DNA of 64,000 bases from Frigidibacter oleivorans. GTDB taxonomy: Bacteria; Pseudomonadota; Alphaproteobacteria; Rhodobacterales; Rhodobacteraceae. A program made the translations under genes and the position numbers. Below, piece after piece: positions 59,428 through 64,000 of this stretch; position 1 is the stretch's first letter, and every line of letters starts with the position of its first letter. The DNA is taken from contig NZ_RJRZ01000002.1 of the NCBI RefSeq assembly GCF_003993775.1, positions 248,001-312,000 on the forward strand, written 5' to 3'. Below the pieces are notes generated by a model. It made no database searches and was not told the DNA's origin. It worked only from the letters and a program-made list of their open reading frames with translations.

Positions 59428-60974
59428 CGCGGCATCTGCCGGGGCTGGCGGTCGCCGCGCTGATCCTCGCGCTCGGGCTCGGCACGCTGGCGGCGGTGCT
59501 GTGGCGGGGGCTGGCCGAGGGCGCGGGCGCGGCGCTCGGCCCCGCCGACCTGCAGGCGATCCGCTTTACCCTGTGGCAGGCGATCCTGTCGGCGACGCTG
59601 TCGGCGGGGCTGGCGATCCCGGTGGCGCGGGCCTTCGCGCGCCGGCGCTTTCCGGGGCGGGCGGCGCTGATCCTGCTGACGGGGGCGCCCTTCATCCTGC
59701 CGGTGATCGTGGCGGTGCTGGGGTTGCTGGCCGTCTTCGGGCGCGGCGGGCTGGTCAACGGCGCGCTGGTCTGGGCCGGGCTGCCGCCGGTGTCGATCTA
59801 CGGGCTGCAGGGGGTGGTGCTGGCGCATGTGTTCTTCAACCTGCCGCTGGCGGTGCGGCTGATCCTGCAGGGCTGGGGCGCGATCCCGGCCGAACGGTTC
59901 CGGCTGGCGGAAAGTCTGGGCTTCGGCCCGGCCGAGGTGGCGCGGCATCTGGAACGGCCGATGCTGCGCGCGGTGCTGCCGGGGGTCTGGGTGGCGATCT
60001 TCGTGATCTGCCTCAGCAGTTTCGCGGTGGCGCTGACGCTGGGCGGCGGGCCGCGCGCCACCACGGTGGAACTGGCGATCTATCAGGCCTTCCGCTTCGA
60101 CTTCGACCTCGGCCGGGCGGCGCTGCTGGCGGGGGTGCAGATCGCGCTGTGCCTCGGCGCGGCGGCGCTGGCGGCGGGGGTGGCGCGGCCGGCGGGGTTC
60201 GGGGCGGGGATGGACCGGCCGCTGCCCGCGCCGGGGGGCGGGGTCTGGCTGCGGCTGCAGGACGCGCTCGCCATCGGCGCGGCCGCGCTGTTCCTGCTGC
60301 TGCCGCTGGCGCTGGTGGCGCTGTCCGGCCTGCCGGGGCTGACGCAGCTTGGCCCGGCGGCGCTGGCCGCGGCAGGCCGGTCGCTGGCGCTGGCGCTGGC
60401 GTCGACGGCGCTGTGCCTGGCGCTGGCGCTGCCGCTCGCCGACGCCGCGGCACGCAGCCCGTTCGGCCGCTGGTTCGAGGCGGTGGGGCTGATCCCGCTC
60501 GCCACCTCGTCGCTGGTGCTGGGCACGGGGCTGTTCCTGATCCTGCGGGGGCAGGTCGCACCGGCCCAGGCGGCGCTGCCGGTGACGATGCTGGTCAATG
60601 CGGTGATGGCGCTGCCCTTCGCGCTGCGGGCGGTGCTGCCGCCGCTGCGCGACGTGCAGGCGGATTACGGGCGGCTGGCGGCGGCGTTGGACCTGCGGGG
60701 GGCGGCACGCTGGCGGCTGCTGGTGCTGCCCCGGCTGCGGGCGCCGATCGGATTTTCGGCGGGGCTGGCGGCGGCCCTGTCTGCGGGGGATCTGGGTGTG
60801 ATCACGCTCTTCGCCGACGGGCGCAGCGAGACGCTGCCGCTGCACCTCTACCGCCTGATGGGTGCCTACCGGATGGAGGCGGCGATGGGGGCCGCGCTGT
60901 TGCTGACGGCGCTCAGCCTCGGGCTGTTCTGGATCTTCGACCGGGGGGGCCGGCATGGCGCTGCAACTCGATGA
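59424..60974 (+). CDS. thiP: Thiamine ABC transporter permease ThiP (double-length)
   Basis: A 516-residue permease with two homologous halves and about twelve helices, as in ThiP. Each half ends with an EAA coupling loop: AESLGFGPAEVARHLERPML in the first and AAALDLRGAARWRLLVLPRL in the second. The GTG start is translationally coupled to the thiB stop (GTGA). The 3' end overlaps thiQ by 20 bases. Composition is extremely GC and Leu/Ala rich, as expected here. Confidence 0.95.
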   Translation: MTRHLPGLAVAALILALGLGTLAAVLWRGLAEGAGAALGPADLQAIRFTLWQAILSATLSAGLAIPVARAFARRRFPGRAALILLTGAPFILPVIVAVLGLLAVFGRGGLVNGALVWAGLPPVSIYGLQGVVLAHVFFNLPLAVRLILQGWGAIPAERFRLAESLGFGPAEVARHLERPMLRAVLPGVWVAIFVICLSSFAVALTLGGGPRATTVELAIYQAFRFDFDLGRAALLAGVQIALCLGAAALAAGVARPAGFGAGMDRPLPAPGGGVWLRLQDALAIGAAALFLLLPLALVALSGLPGLTQLGPAALAAAGRSLALALASTALCLALALPLADAAARSPFGRWFEAVGLIPLATSSLVLGTGLFLILRGQVAPAQAALPVTMLVNAVMALPFALRAVLPPLRDVQADYGRLAAALDLRGAARWRLLVLPRLRAPIGFSAGLAAALSAGDLGVITLFADGRSETLPLHLYRLMGAYRMEAAMGAALLLTALSLGLFWIFDRGGRHGAATR

Positions 60975-61653
60975 CGTGACGCTGGTGCAGGGCGACTTTC
61001 GCCTTGCCGCCGACCTGCGGGTCGCGCCGGGGGCGCGGGTGGCGGTGATCGGGCCGTCGGGCGCGGGGAAGTCCACGCTCCTGTCGCTGATCGCGGGCTT
61101 CGTTCTGCCCACGACGGGCCGGGTGCTGTGGCAGGGGCAAGACCTCGCGGCGCTCCGGCCGGGGCAGAGGCCGGTCTCGATCCTGTTTCAGGACCAGAAC
61201 CTGTTTCCGCATCTGAGCGTGGCGCAGAACGTCGGGCTGGGGCTGAACCCCGCCCTGCGGTTGACCGGCGCGGATCGGGACGCCGTCGCGGCGGCGCTGG
61301 ACCGGGTGGGCCTGCCGGACATGGCGGACCGGCGGCCGGCGGAACTGTCGGGCGGGCAGCAGGGCCGCGTGGCACTGGCCCGCGCGCTGCTGCGGCGCAG
61401 GCCGGTGCTGCTGCTGGACGAGCCCTTCGCCGCGCTCGGCCCCGCGCTGAAGGTGGAAATGCTGGACCTCGTGAAGGACATCGCGGCGGAACAGGGGGCG
61501 ACGCTGCTGATGGTCAGCCACGACCCGGCCGATGCCCGCCGGCTGGAGGGCGAGGCGATCCTCGTGGCCGAGGGGCGGGCGCATCCGCCGGTGCCGGCGG
61601 GGCCGCTGCTGGACAGGCCGCCGCCGGCGCTGGCGGCCTATCTGGGAACATGA
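60955..61653 (+). CDS. thiQ: Thiamine ABC transporter ATPase ThiQ
   Basis: A 232-residue ATPase with Walker A GPSGAGKST (33-41), the Q-loop LFQDQNLFPHLSVAQNVGLG, signature LSGGQQGRVALARAL, Walker B VLLLDEPFAALGPALK and switch His in MVSHDPADA. FQDQNLFPHL is characteristic of ThiQ. It is the last gene of the operon and its TGA merges into the terminator stem. Confidence 0.96.
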   Translation: MALQLDDVTLVQGDFRLAADLRVAPGARVAVIGPSGAGKSTLLSLIAGFVLPTTGRVLWQGQDLAALRPGQRPVSILFQDQNLFPHLSVAQNVGLGLNPALRLTGADRDAVAAALDRVGLPDMADRRPAELSGGQQGRVALARALLRRRPVLLLDEPFAALGPALKVEMLDLVKDIAAEQGATLLMVSHDPADARRLEGEAILVAEGRAHPPVPAGPLLDRPPPALAAYLGT

Positions 61654-61681
61654 TGACGCCCGCCGGAGGGGCGGGCGTCAT
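61653..61681. terminator. Bidirectional terminator hairpin between thiQ and petC
   Basis: ATGACGCCCGCC and GGCGGGCGTCAT form a perfect 12-bp stem with a 5-base loop; its first base is the last base of the thiQ stop. It lies between convergent operons, 39 bases from the petC stop. Confidence 0.7.
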
Positions 61682-61720
61682 GCAGCTTGCCATGGCGGCG
61701 CGGGCGCCGCGCGGGCGGGA

Positions 61721-62509
61721 TCAGGCGTGTTGCTTGCCCTTCACGCCGGCCCACAGCCGTTTGTTGGTCAGGTACAGCAGCACCGACAGCAGCCCGAGGA
61801 ACAGGACGGCGACGAAGCCCACCTGCTTGCGCGCCATCATCTTCGGTTCGGCCGCCCACATCATGTAGGCCGCCACATCCTCGGCCAGATGTTCGACCGT
61901 CGCCTCATGCCCGTCGGCATAGGTCACCAGATCGTCCGACAGCGGCGGGGGCATGGCGATCCAGCCGCCGGGGAAGGCGGTGTTGGCATAGAAGGTGGTG
62001 CCCGCCTCGACCTTCTCCTCGCCGGTATAGCCGGTGAGGATGGCGACGATGTATTCCGGCCCGCCCATGCCGTTGACGATCTGGCTGATCCCGGTGCCGT
62101 AGGGTCCGTGGAAGCCGGCCCGCGCCTTGGCCATCAGGCTGAGGTCGGGGCCCATGCCCTCGCCCGTGCGTTCGGGGAAGTGGTCGGTCGCCTCGCGCGG
62201 GCGTTCCGTCCCGTCGGGCAGAACCACCGGGTCGAGGTTCGCGGCATAGGCGCGGACCTGGTCTTCCGGCAGGTGCGGCCCGCCTTCGTCGGCCAGCGTG
62301 CGGATCGGCACGAATTTCATGCCGTGGCAGGCCGAGCAGACCTCGGTATAGACCTGCAGCCCGCGCTGCAGCTGGAATTCGTCGAAGGTGCCGAACGGCC
62401 CCTCGAACGAGAAGGCGTGGTCGTGGATATGGCCTTCCTCGCCGGCGGCATGGGCCATTCCGGCGAAGGACAGGGCCGCGACGGCGGAGAGCGCGAGTTT
62501 CCTCATCAT
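61721..62509 (-). CDS. petC: Cytochrome c1 of the bc1 complex
   Basis: Membrane-anchored c-type cytochrome passing electrons from Rieske protein to cytochrome c. It has a signal peptide (about 1-21, ending AHA), heme motif CSACH (Cys58, Cys61, His62), [12 protein letters not shown] with the distal Met region, and a C-terminal anchor [19 protein letters not shown]. The Cys-bounded insertion known in Rhodobacter capsulatus cytochrome c1 is absent, since only the heme cysteines remain in the mature part, and there is no acidic N-terminal extension like that of Paracoccus. The start may be 62509 or the ATG at 62518 three codons earlier. Confidence 0.96.
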   Translation of the reverse strand: MMRKLALSAVAALSFAGMAHAAGEEGHIHDHAFSFEGPFGTFDEFQLQRGLQVYTEVCSACHGMKFVPIRTLADEGGPHLPEDQVRAYAANLDPVVLPDGTERPREATDHFPERTGEGMGPDLSLMAKARAGFHGPYGTGISQIVNGMGGPEYIVAILTGYTGEEKVEAGTTFYANTAFPGGWIAMPPPLSDDLVTYADGHEATVEHLAEDVAAYMMWAAEPKMMARKQVGFVAVLFLGLLSVLLYLTNKRLWAGVKGKQHA

Positions 62510-62520
62510 GTCAGGCATCC

Positions 62521-63858
62521 TCACTCGGCCGCGACGGTCTTGGTGCCGCCGACATTCGGGGCATAATGGGCGTTGAAGTCGTCCTCGATCGTGGCGGGGA
62601 TCGGCAGCGGCTTCTCGATCACGCCGAGCAGCGGCAGCAGGATCAGGAAGTAGCTGAACCAGTAGGTCGCCCCGATCAGCGAGATCCAGGGATAGATCCC
62701 GTCGGTGGGCATCGCGCCGACCCAGGTCAGCACCACGAAGTCGATGCAGAGCAGCAGGAACCACCACTTGAACATCGGCCGGTAGCGGCCCGAGCGCACC
62801 GAGGAGGTGTCGAGCCAGGGCGCCAGCGCCATGACCGCGATCGCGCCGAACATCGCCAGCACGCCGAAGAACTTGGCATCGACGATGCCGAAGGTCACGA
62901 ACTGCACCAGCTGCACCACCCAGACATCGGCGGTGAAGGCGCGCAGGATCGCGTAGAAAGGCAGGAAGTACCATTCCGGCACGATATGCGCGGGCGTCGC
63001 CAGCGGGTTCGCCTCGATATAGTTGTCGGGGTGGCCCAGGTAGTTCGGCATGAAGCCCACGATGGCGAAGAACACCATCAGGATCACCGCCAGCGCGAAG
63101 ACGTCCTTGATGACGTAATAGGGCCAGAAGGGCAGCGTGTCCTTCTGCGCCTCGGCCTTCGAGCCGCGGCGCACCTCGACCCCGGTGGGGTTGTTGTTGC
63201 CGGTGGTGTGGAAGGCCCAGATATGCACCGCCACCAGCGCCGCGATCACGAAGGGCAGCAGGTAATGCAGCGAGAAGAAGCGATTCAGCGTGGCATTGTC
63301 CACCGCCGGCCCGCCGAGCAGCCAGGTCTGCAGCGCGCCGCCGATGCCCGGGATCGCGCCGAAGAGGCCGGTGATCACCGTGGCGCCCCAGAAGGACATC
63401 TGGCCCCAGGGCAGCACATAGCCCATGAAGGCGGTGCCCATCATGCAGAGGTAGATCAGCATGCCGACGATCCACGTCACCTCGCGCGGGGCCTTGTAGC
63501 TGCCGTAATAGAGGCCGCGGAAGATGTGCAGGTAGACGGCGAAGAAGAACAGCGAGGCGCCGTTCGCGTGCAGGTAGCGCAGCATGTAGCCGCCGTTCAC
63601 GTCGCGCATGATATGTTCGACGCTGGCGAAGGCGAGGCTGACATGCGGCGTGTAGTGCATGACCAGCACGATGCCGGTGACGATCTGCAGCACGAGGCAG
63701 AAGACCAGCACGATGCCCCAGATCCACATCCAGTTGAGGTTCTTGGGCGTCGGGATCATCAGCGTGTCATAGACGAGGCTGACGATGGGAAGACGTTTGA
63801 ACAGCCATTTCTCGGCGCCCGTTCCGGGCTCGTAATGGTCGTGCGGAATACCGGCCAT
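62521..63858 (-). CDS. petB: Cytochrome b of the bc1 complex
   Basis: Eight-helix diheme quinol-oxidising core, 445 residues. [20 protein letters not shown] and [20 protein letters not shown] supply the His ligands of the two hemes. The [20 protein letters not shown] segment and PEWY (in [17 protein letters not shown]) form the quinol-oxidation site. C-terminal length is typical of Rhodobacter cytochrome b. The gene lies between petA and petC with short gaps (10 and 11 bases). Confidence 0.98.
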   Translation of the reverse strand: MAGIPHDHYEPGTGAEKWLFKRLPIVSLVYDTLMIPTPKNLNWMWIWGIVLVFCLVLQIVTGIVLVMHYTPHVSLAFASVEHIMRDVNGGYMLRYLHANGASLFFFAVYLHIFRGLYYGSYKAPREVTWIVGMLIYLCMMGTAFMGYVLPWGQMSFWGATVITGLFGAIPGIGGALQTWLLGGPAVDNATLNRFFSLHYLLPFVIAALVAVHIWAFHTTGNNNPTGVEVRRGSKAEAQKDTLPFWPYYVIKDVFALAVILMVFFAIVGFMPNYLGHPDNYIEANPLATPAHIVPEWYFLPFYAILRAFTADVWVVQLVQFVTFGIVDAKFFGVLAMFGAIAVMALAPWLDTSSVRSGRYRPMFKWWFLLLCIDFVVLTWVGAMPTDGIYPWISLIGATYWFSYFLILLPLLGVIEKPLPIPATIEDDFNAHYAPNVGGTKTVAAE

Positions 63859-63868
63859 CGTTTCCTCC

Positions 63869-64000
63869 TCAGCCCAGCAGGATGGTGGTTTCGTCCGAGA
63901 ACTGCGCGGTCGGCACCGGCAGGTTCTCGGGCGCGGGGCCGCGGCGGATGCGGCCGGCCGTGTCGTAATGCGAGCCGTGGCAGGGGCAGAACCAGCCGCC
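63869..64000 (-). CDS. petA: Rieske iron-sulfur protein, C-terminal end only
   Basis: The last 43 codons are present; the rest lies beyond the right edge. The second cluster-binding box reads [11 protein letters not shown] (Cys and His ligands of the 2Fe-2S centre), followed by [15 protein letters not shown] and the terminal sequence ETTILLG. Order petA-petB-petC is the standard fbc operon. Confidence 0.95.
   Translation of the reverse strand, partial: GGWFCPCHGSHYDTAGRIRRGPAPENLPVPTAQFSDETTILLG

Noticed and set aside
61721-63858. Fusion of cytochrome b and c1 as in rhizobial fbcH
   Set aside because: A stop codon (62521-62523) and separate start with signal peptide lie between them; they are two genes.

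Overview
The window is high-GC bacterial chromosome from an alphaproteobacterium, most probably a Rhodobacteraceae (Rhodobacterales) species. The evidence for this is the petP-petR regulator pair, the xseB-ispA-dxs block, the petABC (cytochrome bc1) operon, the BioMNY and ThiBPQ transporters, and a hairpin-rich intergenic unit (57152-57224) of a type I recall from many Rhodobacteraceae genomes. Genes are dense, start with good Shine-Dalgarno sites and often overlap by ATGA or GTGA. No transposase, integrase, phage gene, CRISPR array or recognisable defence system is visible.

Region 1 (1-19.7 kb) is accessory-looking and concerned with amino-acid-like compounds. It holds a class III aminotransferase (cut by the left edge), an ArgE-like M20 deacylase, a small cupin, a HAD type II hydrolase, a DadA/PuuB-like FAD amine or amino-acid oxidase, a three-gene siderophore/heme/B12-type ABC importer, an ornithine cyclodeaminase-family dehydrogenase, a tandem-GNAT protein, a complete peptide/opine-type ABC importer, a D-threonine-aldolase-family PLP enzyme, an aldehyde dehydrogenase and a second homologous tandem-GNAT protein. 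The likely theme is uptake, deacylation, oxidation or transamination, and aldehyde oxidation of an unidentified amino compound. No transcription factor lies inside the region. A tRNA-Leu(CAG) gene marks its right-hand boundary.

Region 2 (20-30 kb) is core: a complex I NDUFA9-like NAD(P)-binding protein, undecaprenyl-diphosphatase, and glutamate synthase with gltD and gltB separated by a secreted protein gene and a GFA/CENP-V zinc protein gene.

Region 3 (29.6-39 kb) holds two small conserved membrane or stress-type proteins, mtgA, a glutathione transferase, the divergent ohrR/ohr peroxide switch, a small repeat-containing basic protein, ilvE, petP-petR with a readable promoter and palindrome, and xseB-ispA-dxs for isoprenoid precursors.

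Region 4 (39-53 kb) holds a thioredoxin/CcdA thiol-redox pair, an EamA exporter, HU, the overlapping amn-ade pair (AMP to adenine to hypoxanthine), topoisomerase IB, an Rdx-family protein, a YeeZ-like SDR, an MFS exporter, aroC, a YciF-like ferritin-fold protein, a 22-residue membrane peptide and ilvD.

Region 5 (53-64 kb) holds an orphan HWE-type sensor kinase, the biotin importer bioMNY, then a TPP riboswitch controlling thiB-thiB-thiP-thiQ. In that operon the binding protein gene is tandemly duplicated and a 16-codon leader ORF overlaps the first thiB start. A strong hairpin separates this from the convergent petABC operon, whose petA runs off the right edge.
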